Shown here piece by piece: positions 35,501-44,480 of a stretch of 64,000 nucleotides of DNA (positions within the stretch are counted from its first letter, which is position 1; each line of letters begins with the position of its first letter). The stretch is from Lactarius indigo (lineage: Eukaryota > Basidiomycota > Agaricomycetes > Russulales > Russulaceae): positions 310,001-374,000 of the forward strand of contig JAFKAC010000047.1 of assembly GCA_025766275.1 (NCBI GenBank), written 5' to 3'. The notes beneath the pieces are model-generated. The model ran no database searches. It was not told the origin of the DNA and worked only from the letters and a program-made list of their open reading frames with translations. A program made the translations under genes and the position numbers.

Positions 35501-37215
35501 ATGCCGCCCAACACCTCATAAAGAAGGCGCAAGAGTCATGGGTGTGCAACAAAGATACGCCCAAGTTCAACATCAACGATCTCGTGTGGCTCGAGGGCAA
35601 GCATCTTCGAACCAATCAGCCCACAGCAAAATTAGCGGCGCGACGCCACGGACCTTTTCGGGTGGTACAGGTGATGTCCCCTTACAACTATCGATTGGAA
35701 CTTCCCACGCAGTGGAGCATCCATCCAGTGTTTCACATCGATCTTCTCACACCGTACAAACAAACTTCCTTGCACGGGGAAAACTTCACACGACCACCGC
35801 CCGAACTGGTAGATGGAGAGGAGGAATATGAAGTCGAGGCCATTCTAGACACTCGGCATTTCGGCAGAGGAAGACACCTTCAATACTTGATCAAATGGAA
35901 GGGGTACCCAGACTCGGAGAACCAGTGGGTCAACAAAGACGACGTCTTTGCGCCGGAAGCTCTTCGCCTGTATCAGGAAGCGCAAACCCACGGTAGAAGA
36001 GATAAAGTGGGAGTCGCTCGAACAGAGGACAGTCATCCCCTCTTCCTTCGCTCAGCCATTACTCTCATGCCCACTTCCCCACTACGACATGTCACACAGG
36101 TGCAACTCCTCGACTCCCTCGCCGATGACGCCCGCGCCCTCCTCGCGGAGGACAGCGACACCGAAGTTCCCAACACTCAGCTCACGCCATGGACACCTCT
36201 TACACCAGCAGAGGGGCCCATCACCACACAAGAATGGATCAACGTCGTCACAAGATTCCCAGACCCGACGACCACCCCTGACGACGACCGAGCCGTCGTC
36301 CACGTCTTCCGAAACGATCGCGGCAAACGTGAACCCATCGCCGCTATCCCCCCAAGCGACGACCTCATCGGCGTTCGCGGAGTTTTCCCGAGCAACGACC
36401 AGTGTTCAAGCGCTGATGGAGTACGAGTTGGAGGGCTGGAAGAGAGTAGCGGCAGCATGGCAGAAGGAGCAGTTGGACTCAGCAGCGGCCCGACTGAGGG
36501 AGATGCGCGAGCGGCGGCAGCGATGGCGGCAGCTGAGGCTGGCCATGACGACGAAGATTATTACCCGGCGAGACACACCTTCCTTCGAACGAAACGCGAC
36601 CCTGATAATCCCCTCATCACGCCCTGGCTCATCTACTCCGACGGGTCCCCCATGTATCGAGGACGTGTGCGCGTGCCTGGTGCCGCCGATCACCGTCCGT
36701 TCACCGCCGCCGAGGACCCCGTGCATGTCATTGCGCCTGAAGGGTTCCGGGCGAACCGACGACCCCATCACATTCGATACCCCATCACCGGGCCAGACGG
36801 AGTAGAAAGGGACGCCTCGCACGTCCAGATCATCGGAGGGGCAGACCCCCTCATATTAGGGGTTATACCGGGCTCACCACACGTCTATGGTAAGCCCCTC
36901 TATGCAGAACCTCACGTATCCGCGGCGCTTCGCCCCACGTACCCACATGAGGACCTCGTCATCTTCGAAGCGGACAAGATCACCGACCGCGCGCTCAATC
37001 GTATTAACAACGAGTCGCTCACCGCGGAGGTTACGCGCTTCCGCGCGGCCAGCTACAAGCTGGATCGACTTCGGGCGAGGGTGAGTCAGCTACACGCAAT
37101 GATTGAGTGCGCACAAGACGATCGGCGTGATGCGATCTACCGCTTAGAGCATGCCACCGCGCTGGAGCGTATTGCCGATGAACAGCGCGATTGGCCGGCC
37201 CGCAACTTTCGGTGA
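32476..37215 (+). CDS. Chromovirus pol (protease-RT-RNase H-integrase-chromodomain plus extension)
   Basis: 1579 codons without a stop. Domains in order: aspartic protease (ALVDSGATDNFI, about residues 48-60; VLGYPWL), reverse transcriptase (RPVQDYRVINSHTI, YTKLDIRWGYNNIRI, FFGLTNSPATFQ, VYMDDIGIATHF), RNase H (LEVDASGYAVGAVLLQ, YDLELLAIVKAL, HHIKGKNNGRADALSRR), integrase (H-H-C-C finger with HGHPGIAKT and CAECQRNK; catalytic region VAVDFITKLP, ISDRDPRF, YHPRTDGQSERTNQ), the GPF motif (RRHGPFRVV) and a chromodomain at about residues 1117-1165 (YLIKWKGYPDSENQWV). A further ~400 residues of unknown function follow and end in a helical, probably coiled-coil segment. It is probably expressed by -1 frameshifting from gag, though the ATG at 32476 could allow reinitiation. 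Confidence 0.9.
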   Translation: MGKGGFLGRLNPSVWVRALQCNSVIVTTRYRSMRIPVTVRMNYQTTETNALVDSGATDNFIRPSLAKRAGIQTQPLGMPRKIWNIDNTENKAGLITHYVNLEVKTRGQIKQMTFLITDLGSEDMVLGYPWLSAFEPTISWATATIHPDMQPIVLATSEALLSTTTIRALIVAEKEDIVRELEGETFARATTSTELAIQAKQQQTAAVLPQEYAMFTRLFNEQASHRFPPARPWDHAIDFKPSAPAAIDCKIYPMTQKEEGELKEFLEEKLKQGYLRPSISPYASSFFFIKKKDGKLRPVQDYRVINSHTIRNQYPLPLIQDLILDLSNAHIYTKLDIRWGYNNIRIRDGDQEKAAFKTKFGLFEPTVMFFGLTNSPATFQAMMNHIYRDTIAKHERLGTTIRVYMDDIGIATHFDHDLAAHVDAVRDVLRVAEEHDLYFKLEKCLFHQPRMDYLGVILERGVTRMDPVKVQGIKDWPTPTKVKDVRSFLGFCNFYRLFIRGFATHAKPLTKLTRKDEEWRWTEEEEKAFNTLKRLVTEEPVLAHPILQDPFELEVDASGYAVGAVLLQKKSDSKQHPIGYYSATLSEAERNYDIYDLELLAIVKALRNWRPLLAGAPHKIKIYSDHLNLQYWKSPQKISRQVAREVLELSEYDFEIHHIKGKNNGRADALSRRPDYDQGVEDNSEVVVLPPEVFVRTLNTVRTFIANPNLLQPRHQQDEEVIKIWIDPYNLKKIQGEWYKDGRFVITGPASTQRVLIHDHHDLPIHGHPGIAKTQRILERHYWWPRLRRDVYEYVQGCAECQRNKVNTRPIRAALHPITPILEAMPFHTVAVDFITKLPVSKGYDSILTVTDHDCTKASIFIPCREEITAEETATLYVAQVFKRFGLPRKIISDRDPRFTSKFTREVCRILGIQQNISTAYHPRTDGQSERTNQWLEQYLRFWVNERQDNWEAYLPIAEFAHNNWPHEHTKESPFQLLMGYNPQADWTDKPSPIPLTTARLTQLKEARDAAQHLIKKAQESWVCNKDTPKFNINDLVWLEGKHLRTNQPTAKLAARRHGPFRVVQVMSPYNYRLELPTQWSIHPVFHIDLLTPYKQTSLHGENFTRPPPELVDGEEEYEVEAILDTRHFGRGRHLQYLIKWKGYPDSENQWVNKDDVFAPEALRLYQEAQTHGRRDKVGVARTEDSHPLFLRSAITLMPTSPLRHVTQVQLLDSLADDARALLAEDSDTEVPNTQLTPWTPLTPAEGPITTQEWINVVTRFPDPTTTPDDDRAVVHVFRNDRGKREPIAAIPPSDDLIGVRGVFPSNDQCSSADGVRVGGLEESSGSMAEGAVGLSSGPTEGDARAAAAMAAAEAGHDDEDYYPARHTFLRTKRDPDNPLITPWLIYSDGSPMYRGRVRVPGAADHRPFTAAEDPVHVIAPEGFRANRRPHHIRYPITGPDGVERDASHVQIIGGADPLILGVIPGSPHVYGKPLYAEPHVSAALRPTYPHEDLVIFEADKITDRALNRINNESLTAEVTRFRAASYKLDRLRARVSQLHAMIECAQDDRRDAIYRLEHATALERIADEQRDWPARNFR
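32488..32494 (+). promoter_or_regulatory. Putative -1 ribosomal frameshift site between gag and pol
   Basis: GGGTTTT in the gag frame is G GGT TTT, a valid X XXY YYZ slippery heptamer, inside the 31-nt overlap (32476-32506). Pol is in the -1 frame relative to gag, as required. I did not establish a downstream stem or pseudoknot. Confidence 0.55.
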
Positions 37216-37232
37216 GCCAGGGGTCTCATGCT

Positions 37233-37246
37233 AGAAGAGGAGGTGA
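37233..37246 (+). promoter_or_regulatory. Polypurine tract
   Basis: AGAAGAGGAGGTGA directly abuts the 3' LTR. This is the expected plus-strand primer site. Confidence 0.75.
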
Positions 37247-37747
37247 TGTTACGTTTCGACCCATACCCTTACTGTACCGGTTGCAACTACGGCGGTAAGG
37301 TAGATTAGTTGCGGACTTACGATAGGCGATTACGAGTACGATAGGAGATTGCGCACTGATTGCTGACTGAGGACTATGCCACTAATACTAGTAGTAGTAG
37401 TATTAGGATTCGAGCTACTTACGCGATACGTTGGACGCTACATTACTGTGACTCATAGCAGCGCTTGAAAGCCTGCTCGACTTGTATTTAATCTGTCTTG
37501 TGAAGACCAAGATATGCCATCTTGGTCTTCTTGAATCGTCACTTGTTTCTATCTCTTTCTTTCCCTCTCTCTCTTCCTATCGCCCCTTTCAAGAGGTGCA
37601 CCTTCGAGTGTTCACCATCATCTGCGCTTGGACCTCCGTGTCTTCAAGATATTCGTTGCGCCTGGACTTCCGTGTCTTCAGAGCATCCGCTAAGTTGTTA
37701 TCGCCTCTATAGAGCTCAAGTCGAGCTAACGTCGTGACGACGTTACA
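37247..37747 (+). repeat. Chromovirus 3' LTR
   Basis: 501 bp, identical to the 5' LTR except at 37353 (G for A), 37423 (G for A) and 37515 (T for C). Each difference is a CpG in one copy and TpG/CpA in the other. Confidence 0.95.
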
Positions 37748-37752
37748 CAGGA
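37748..37752. repeat. Chromovirus target-site duplication, right
   Basis: CAGGA, matching 29915-29919. LINE ORF2 resumes in frame immediately afterwards. Confidence 0.9.
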
Positions 37753-38952
37753 CCTCGACAGTCGAACCAAGTAGGAGAACTAGCTGCTGTCATAGCCGCA
37801 TTGCAGTCCATCCCTAACTATGGCCAACTAACGATAATAACAGACTCAAAATATGTAATCGAGGGACTCACCTTACATCTCCAAGCCTGGGAGGACAGAG
37901 GCTGGATAGGGATCAAGAACAGAGACATGTTCAAACACGCGGCCTACCTCCTGAAATGAAGAACGGCCCCGACCTCCTTCAAATGGGTTAAGGGCCACCG
38001 GGGAAACCTAGGAAACGAAGAGAGCGACAGGCTGGCAAAAGAGGGTGCGGACAAAGACCAGGAGGACGAACTCACCCTCTACATACCGGACGCATTCAAC
38101 CTCCAGGGGGCCAAGCTGGCAACCCTAACCCAAGCAATCGCCTACAGGGGCATCCGCGAGTGTCGAACAGCCCCAAACCGGCCATCCACAAACCGGAACA
38201 TGGATACAACAAGAGAAGCAATCAAAATCTACACAGGATGCTATGAAACCAATGAAACAATCTGGAAAAGCCTCAGGAAACGTACCATCCGAACCAGAGT
38301 CCAACAATTCCTCTTCAAGGCGATGCACAGCACCCCGATGATTGGAGACGTCTGGTTCAACATCCCCAGTTACGAACAAAGAGGGACGTGCACCAACTGC
38401 AATACCACCGAAACCATGGAACACATCCTCCTGGCGTGCAGCGCACAACCGGTAAGAATTGCGTGGGACCTAGCAAAGAACCTGTGGCCCCACGAGCATC
38501 TGCCGTGGCCAACGCTAAGCCTGGGAATAATCCTAGGGAGCGGCTGCCTCTCACCTAAAGGTGCACCCCAGAACGACCAAGCGGGAGAAGTGGAAGGGGC
38601 GCAAATGAAACAAAGAGGGGCAACGAGACTCCTGCAGATAACGATCTCAGAAACAGCCCACCTCATATGGGTCTTGAGATGCGAAAGAGTGATCCAAAAC
38701 CTACAACACTCCCCGAGGGAAATCAAAGCGCGCTGGCTCAAGGCCATGAACCGAAGACTAACCGACGACAAGATAACAGCCACCAAGATCAAACGAAAAA
38801 GAGCCTTTACCCAGCTCGTGGAGGCAACCTGGGAGGACGCGCTGAAGAAGTCCTCTGATCTGCCGGATAGGTGGATATCAAATTGTGAGGTTTTAGTGGG
38901 TAGGAGTGCACACCGGACCCAGGCCACCAACGGCGACGATCACATGCACTGA

Positions 38953-39138
38953 GTCCCACACTACCCCTACACCAGGGGTGTACATTAATTCGTATTTTCC
39001 CTCACATCTGGGCCCCGGCCCGGCTTCCGCACGTTAGGTAGGGTTGATACCTACAATCTCCCGCTGCCTAACACCTAGATACGGAAACTTCCTACTTTAG
39101 CCTAGCTAGTATGAGGTTTCCTAATATAGAGCGCCCTC

Positions 39139-39175
<37 letters not shown>
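38953..39175 (+). other. LINE 3' UTR and poly-A tail
   Basis: A 187-nt 3' UTR is followed by an uninterrupted run of 36 A (39140-39175), then the right target duplication. The long pure A tail argues for a fairly recent insertion. Confidence 0.85.
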
Positions 39176-39178
<3 letters not shown>

Positions 39179-39191
39179 ACTATCGAAATTG
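39176..39191. repeat. LINE target-site duplication, right
   Basis: GAGACTATCGAAATTG, identical to 22725-22740. Confidence 0.9.
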
Positions 39192-39689
39192 TAAGGGCGG
39201 TGGTCGAGTCATGGGAACTTTGAAAGGTGTTGCACATTTCTGGAAAAATTGGGTGCACGATAAAATTATATTGTAACAGCCTACATCGTAATCTGGAATT
39301 GAAATGGTTTTTTTTTTGTCGAAAAAGAAGAGGTGTAGATGTATGAGAGTTGTACCAGATAACATAAGGTACTGACGCCCATCAAATGGGTTCGCTATGT
39401 TTCCCACGGTACCTGGTCCTTGCTGTTCACACCTGCCCCCATGGCACCATAGTAGTCACGCCCCGGTACATACCGTCGAACCAAACAATGACCACCCATG
39501 CGTGGTTCCGTTCAGTATAGAGTGTGTGTACTGTATATCATCGGGACTTTGTCTGGACAGCCACCTGAATAAAAGTTCCGAAGGATCGCCGTCCATTCTA
39601 CCGCTTCCGTGACTCTCAACCAAAGTTTTCGATTTTACGAGGCCGAGCTCATGTATGATTTCTCCAGCTCAGGGTCATGAGTGTGTACC

Positions 39690-40350
39690 CCTATTTCTTC
39701 AAGTCTTGAATTCTTCGTCTTCTCATTTTATGCTAAGGCCTGGTCCGTGTCAGCATAAGCGATCGGGGTTACCTGCGAACGTAACGCCTTGATTGGCAGC
39801 ACCAGCGTCGCTCGAAATTCTTAACGCCGAATTGGTGCCGTTCAATTGTCGTTGCTGACATTGGTTGAGGTGTTTATATTGTGATGACTCGTTTGATCGG
39901 GAATGCTCAGTCAGCTCATCCACTGCTCGTCCCCTTTGAATTTTAAAAAGGAAGCAGACATATAAGAAGACCCCGACCAGGCAGCCTCCCCATCATCTCT
40001 TTCCTTCCCTATGGATTTGATTCAGTCCTTTGTCGGTCACGAAGAAGAGCTCCCTGTTACGAATCGCCACGAGTAAATTTACATGCACCTCATCTCCTAT
40101 TTGACTCACCCTTTTACTCTCTCTGTAGTGTATACCCGGCGATTGACCCGAAAGAGGCTTTCGCAAACCAAACATACCGTAGCAAGGTCGTGCTCATCAC
40201 GGGCGCATCTCGTGGAATTGGACAGGAAACTGCTATCACCTACGCAATGGCCGGCGCAAACGTGGCCATAGCGGGGCGTTCGCAAGAGACTCTTGATAAG
40301 ACTGCTGCTGCGATCCATGCGGTGGTTTCGGGCGCTCAGGTACTTGCTGT
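39690..40350 (+). repeat. Right arm of the dehydrogenase inverted repeat
   Basis: Promoter and 5' part of the intact dehydrogenase. It is matched in reverse complement by 22022-22690, with shared words such as GTAACCCCGATCGCT and CAATTGAACGGCA. Confidence 0.7.
39960..39966 (+). promoter_or_regulatory. Putative TATA box of the dehydrogenase gene
   Basis: ATATAAG, 51 nt before the ATG at 40011. Confidence 0.45.
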
Positions 40351-41188
40351 TCCCACTGATGTGCGAGACCCCAAGGCCACAGAGGCAGCAGTACAAGCCA
40401 CACTCGAGCGTTTCGGTCGGCTCGATGTCCTCATTGCCAATGCAGGTGCTTTGAGTAACTTCAACCAAAGTACGTAGGTTAATGAAGAAGCATACCCTTC
40501 TCAGTTCTAACTTTGCGACTGCAGAGTTGGGTGACAAGGACCCTGATCGGTGGTGGAACACATTTGAGGTCAATGTCCGAGGCGTTTACAATACCGTTCG
40601 TTTGTTGTTGCCGTCTTCTCTTTCCCGAGATTGGGTCCTAATAGCGGTAAAGGGCCTCGCTATCGGCGCTTGAGAAGACTAGCGGGCGTATCGTGGTCAT
40701 CTCCTCTAATGCTGCGCAGCTCCGCTTCCCACATGCAAGCGACTATGGTACTTCGAAACATGCTGTCAATCGCCTGGTTGAATTCATCGCCCTTGGTGCG
40801 TAGGCTTGCTTAACCACTTCAAGTTTCAAATGTCTCAGGTTCTACTCTTTGAAAGAATATCCCAAGTTGACCGTCTTCGCGTTGCATCCCGGAGCCATCA
40901 GGACGCAGATGGCCGAAGAAGCGGGCGTTGAATTCCCTGATGACCTCCACTTTGACACTCCGCAACTTCCAGCCGCAACAATACTCTACCTTACTTCTGG
41001 TCGGGTCGACTGGTTGAACGGAAAGTCAGTGTTATGTGTGCCTGATGCTGCTGCAGTTCATGTTCTGACGACTTTGATATGCCAGATTTCTGGCCGCCCC
41101 CTGGGATATTTCAGAAGTTGAGAGGGACTGGAAAGAGAAGGTTCAAGCGGGGGGTGCTCTTGTTAGCAAGTTGGCCATTCCGATATAG
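40011..41188 (+). CDS. Short-chain dehydrogenase/reductase
   Basis: Multi-exon gene. Exon 1 (MDLIQSFVGHEEELP...) ends at about 40072, and exon 2 begins after CTCTCTGTAG. The Rossmann motif TGASRGIG is followed by LDVLIANAGAL and, after further introns, NTFEVNVRGVYNTV. The catalytic block then reads VVISSNAAQ and YGTSKHAV, with Tyr and Lys in the YxxxK arrangement, followed by FALHPGAIRTQM. The last exon encodes FLAAPWDISEVERDWKEKV and ends SKLAIPI. Introns are 50-65 nt. The junction near 40600-40655 is less certain than the others. The enzyme class uses NAD(P)H to reduce or oxidise carbonyl/alcohol groups; I cannot name the substrate. A broken inverted copy of the gene start lies at 22022-22372. 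Confidence 0.85.
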
Positions 41189-42329
41189 TTTGCTACCCCC
41201 ATGCTTGTAGGCACAGTATAGGTCGCGCATTACAAGACATCACAAGATGTTTCTAGAGCGCTCAAGGGTGTGCACGGTATCACTAAGTGGTGGCTGATGG
41301 TCAAACGAAAGATGATGTATATTTCTGCCTTTCTCTTGTAGCTTGGAGTCTCGTACAGTTCAAACCACTAGCCGTGGCGCCTCTGAAGTCGGTTTCTGAA
41401 TCAGATTGGGGTGCTACTGCTGAGGCCACTGATGCACGAGGACAATGCACCTCGGAGCTGCGTTGGTTGGGCACAGCCTATCTTCGTCACTGCCATCGTC
41501 GTCACCAAGGGCAATCGGTTCGGGAGTTGTATCGGCTGGGCGCCCTTGTCGTCATTGTCATCGACGGGGGTGCACGCAACTTGACAGTAATGATAGTCGC
41601 AACACGAGGTCAACGGCATAGGTGGTCAGTTGGCAGGCAACCACAGTAGTTGACAGCCATATCCTCAGCAGTGTACAAGCGTGCGCGCTTGTGAAACTGT
41701 AGAACTTCCACTTGCGGCCCAGAGTTGGTGGTGTCCAGGGTTCCAAATCCTCCAACGCTTCCATTGGTGCCAGTACCCGCCTGACTAGCAGGAGAACGCA
41801 CACCTGCCCATTGACGCCTGCCTGCCGTCTCCTGGAAAGCTCTCACCAATCTCGGTTTTTGAGAGCGGGTATGACGAGCGGTCCTTGAGGCTCCGGTCGA
41901 GGAGTGGGTTTGTGATTATTTGCAGCGGCCATGGTTAGCTTCGGGCCCCTGCACCCCGCGAGACTATTGTAACGCACCGCTTCATGCTGGACTGGTCAAA
42001 GCTAGTCTTAGTTAATATACAAACATCTTTCTTTCCGATGCACACTGCAACCCCCTTCGCATCGATGTCGGCGACTGGCGGACACTTGACGCACCCAGGA
42101 GTTCGAAGATCTGTCAGACAATAAACCCTCAAGATATCAGAGAGCCAAACAAGGACATTAGAGAGCCAGTCAAGGACACTAGTAGACAAACTGTCGACTC
42201 GGAAGGGTGCTCGACCAGATCTTTGAACTAGAAGGATGAGCCTATTGCCCTCCTGTGTGCTTCGTGCATCTTCTTTCCTCTCATACCTTATAATCATACT
42301 CATCGTCAGTGAGCAATACGAGGAACGCA
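41189..42329. other. Intergenic, no gene supported
   Basis: One possible minus-strand first exon starts with a good ATG context near 41934 (MAAANNHKPTPRPEPQGPLV...) and is followed by GTGAGAGC. I could not connect it to any further coding exon. The open frame at 41935-42303 (minus) has no domain. Confidence 0.35.
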
Positions 42330-42849
42330 GCTCAATGCAGGGTGGGCACCTTCAAGTTGCCGTCAGGCCCAAGCCCAAGCCCAAGTGCAAGTGATATCCC
42401 GTCGGCCCGGAATCTGTCTGACCTCTGTTCTATTTATCGGAACTCGCTCCTCCTCGCGATACCCCGACGCTTTAACATCCTTTTATGTTATCTACTTTCT
42501 CTTACACAAAAGTGCAATTTATTATCAGCTCATCACTGGCTGATCTCCCTTTGTGGCTTACAACGACCAGGACACCCCATCTTTGAGGAAAGATCATCTT
42601 TTGGTCACACCAGAAAACAAAAGACACAGAATAATGTGACGGGATTTATAGATGTTCTCATCGAACTAAATCCTTCTGCTTCTCCAACGAGCCAAGCAAC
42701 GAGCGGCATGAGCGACAAGACACAAATCGGGGGACTGTCAGGTGTTGCCATCAGGCTTGCCCACGTGAACATAGGCCGGGAGACTCACACATAACCACAC
42801 CATTACACCGCGAAGGTCCCATTAGCAATTTTCTGTAAGATGGCCATCA

Positions 42850-42999
42850 CTAGGTTAAATGAGTCATGCTTGTAAATAGTGCATATGGGCTCAAGTAGAA
42901 CGCACACCATGGAAATCTCAGGAATTCCGCTATCCGGCCAACCGGAACGGCAAGGGCAGAAGCAGCGAGAAAAGGTATGAGGATGGTTCTCATGAACAT
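42850..42999 (-). CDS. Short ORF with signal peptide (49 aa)
   Basis: The minus-strand frame MFMRTILIPFLAASALAVPV has a typical secretory leader, then a short tail ending ALFTSMTHLT. The tail matches the end of the ORF at 44481-44648, so it belongs to the same small family. It lies directly downstream of the related leader at 43009-43146, suggesting an internal duplication or two pieces of one spliced gene. It may well be a remnant. The size and the hydrophobic leader recall small secreted proteins; hydrophobin cysteines are not present. Confidence 0.35.
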   Translation of the reverse strand: MFMRTILIPFLAASALAVPVGRIAEFLRFPWCAFYLSPYALFTSMTHLT

Positions 43000-43008
43000 A
43001 AAATGCTA

Positions 43009-43146
43009 TTAGCTCAAACGGCACACACCGATATTGGGCACCTGGCCTTCAAGTTGCACCAGGCCATCCTCTTCTGTCTTGGCCGCTGGAACGGCAAGGA
43101 CAAGAGTAGCAAGAGAAATTACAAGGGCGGTTCTCGTGAACATCAT
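43009..43146 (-). CDS. Short ORF with signal peptide (45 aa)
   Basis: Minus strand, MMFTRTALVISLATLVLAVP followed by an acidic tail (AAKTEEDGLVQLEGQVPN) and an early stop. The leader is nearly identical to that at 44481-44648 and to the ORF just downstream. A TATA-like box lies 81 nt upstream (43227-43234). The promoter-plus-leader unit is well kept and the mature part is short, so either further exons were missed or the gene is truncated. Possible secreted peptide; no function assigned. Confidence 0.4.
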   Translation of the reverse strand: MMFTRTALVISLATLVLAVPAAKTEEDGLVQLEGQVPNIGVCRLS

Positions 43147-43226
43147 TGTGTCTTCAATTGGATCAACCGGTGGTGAAGAAGGCAGACGTCAAGGTCAGAA
43201 ATGATGATGACAGGGTTGCCAGGACC

Positions 43227-43234
43227 TATTTATA
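43227..43234 (-). promoter_or_regulatory. TATA box upstream of the secreted ORF, unit 1
   Basis: TATAAATA on the minus strand, 81 nt before the ATG at 43146. The same box is kept in unit 2. Confidence 0.5.
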
Positions 43235-44480
43235 CCCAAGGTCGCACAAATGTTGCCTATCAAGCTTCGACGTTGAACATTCAATATTCAACGCTCAGTG
43301 ACTAGTGACCTTGCTAGTGACTCGGACTCGGCACACCAATATGGTCATGTCCTAGGTCGCTGGTGCCTTGGCCGAACACCAAGATGTCTTCTAGGAGTGC
43401 CAGTAACGTACCAAAACACCAGCACCCGTACTACTGTAAATCCAGGTCAAGACAACAATAATGGCATTTTTCTATGCAGTGGGAATGCAATACGTGAAGG
43501 GTAGCAGCGTCCTAATCCGAGTTTACTGTAGTTGACCAGTTACACCAAGGCCGAATCGTGGATGACGTTCCGAAGACATCATGACTTGCTATACGTGCCC
43601 AAGCTAGTCGGGGCATGAGCAATGTGACAATGTCGTTGACCTTGAATCATGACGGGCGGAGCTTCTGCCAGTGACCCGCACACACATGAGATGAAAATTA
43701 CATGTACAGTGTTAGAAACCAGAACTCAGATCGGCGTGACTTTTGTGGGTAAACCACCAATGCAAGTTCGGGTAGACCCAACATTGACAGTAATACAGTG
43801 TTATAGTATGTTCCATTCAAGCTTGTAGTGCACCAGGAAGACTGCGGTAACCGTTATTAACTTAGCGGGACTAGATTAGCCTATTGCTGCTAGTGCCGTC
43901 AGGCCCAAGGGTCCTGCCAGCCCGGAATCTGTCGGATCCCCATTCCACCTCCGAGTCGCGATACCGTCAAGGGTTCTCGAGAACATCGGATACCGTAGTC
44001 CCCAACGCTTTAGCACCGTCATTCACTTTCTCTTACACACAAAAGTGCAATTTATTGCTGGCTCACTGGGGCATCACTGGCTGCTCTACCGTTGTGCGGC
44101 TTACCACAACTCGGAGAAGGGCCCCCCCATCATGCGTCATGCGTCATCTTTGAGGAAATATCATTCTCTTTTTGGTCACACACCAAAAGACAAAGGGATA
44201 GAACAGTGTCAGATTTTATTGACATTTAAGCTGGATTTACATTCTGTTGCTTCGTCGATGAATGGTACGAAAGACAAGATGCAATCCGGGGGACTCTGTC
44301 AGGTGTTGTTATCGAGCTTGCCTCACGTATTCGCGACTAAAATGGAAGTACGTTCACTATCGCTGGTTCGGGACTCGGAGGTCAGCAACACCGACCCCAG
44401 TATCACCAAGTAAACCATACCATCCGCAATAGAAGAAGTGGCCCCGAAGACCCAGCTGAATACACTCGTGACCACAGTCG

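Larger units (their letters stand above)
29920..37747 (+). mobile_element. Ty3/gypsy chromovirus (Tf1/sushi-like), near-intact
   Basis: A 7.8-kb element with two 501-bp LTRs differing at three positions, a 5-bp target duplication, gag with a zinc knuckle, and pol with protease, RT, RNase H, integrase and chromodomain in Ty3/gypsy order. The putative primer-binding site is complementary to the LTR itself rather than to an obvious tRNA end. The element is younger than its LINE host, because it splits the LINE RNase H codons cleanly. Gag lacks an AUG at its apparent start, so activity is uncertain. Confidence 0.92.
25451..38952 (+). pseudogene. LINE ORF2 (endonuclease-RT-RNase H), interrupted and with four TGA codons
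   Basis: The frame starts at ATG 25451. Segments 25451-28059, 28644-29919 and 37753-38952 form one frame of about 1694 residues once the two insertions and one copy of each 5-bp duplication are disregarded. Visible domains in order: an apurinic-type endonuclease (VASLNMNGF, LALQETHLDND, INVYAPND, MLGDFNLTEDQIDR, SRIDRIY), reverse transcriptase (ASGLDGCPYKLWK, IALDQEKAYDKI, VQQGDPLSCLLFDLAIEPL, LFADDTILYLN), then RNase H (VYTDGSC, GELAAVIAAL, TDSKYV, VKGHRGNLGNEESDRLA) and a terminal Cys-rich knuckle (CTNCNTTETMEHILLAC). In-frame TGA codons are at 26243-26245, 27086-27088, 29494-29496 and 37957-37959. No frameshifts were seen, so the copy was recently intact. Confidence 0.9.
22741..39175 (+). 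mobile_element. Full-length LINE (APE endonuclease/RT/RNase H) carrying two nested LTR insertions
   Basis: Bounded by perfect 16-bp target duplications and ending in 36 A (39140-39175). After subtracting the solo LTR and the chromovirus with their duplicated targets, the element is about 8.0 kb: a 5' untranslated region of about 1 kb, a gag-like ORF1 with a zinc knuckle, ORF2 with an apurinic-type endonuclease, reverse transcriptase and RNase H, then a short 3' UTR. The architecture is that of I/Tad-like non-LTR elements of fungi. The exact clade was not determined. Four TGA codons in ORF2 make this copy inactive. Confidence 0.9.
42330..43320. repeat. Tandem duplication, unit 1
   Basis: About 1 kb that is clearly related to 43870-44830 in the same order and orientation. 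Shared words include GCCGTCAGGCCCAAG, ACTTTCTCTTACACA, AAAAGTGCAATTTATT, GGGGGACTSTGTCAGGTGTT-like sequence, the signal-peptide ORF and the TATTTATAC box. Many substitutions and indels show the duplication is old. Confidence 0.7.

Noticed and set aside
26243..37959. TGA codons in LINE ORF2 as programmed recoding (selenocysteine or readthrough)
   Set aside because: Four scattered TGAs with no matching signal, plus CpG-type changes elsewhere in the same elements, are better explained by mutation.
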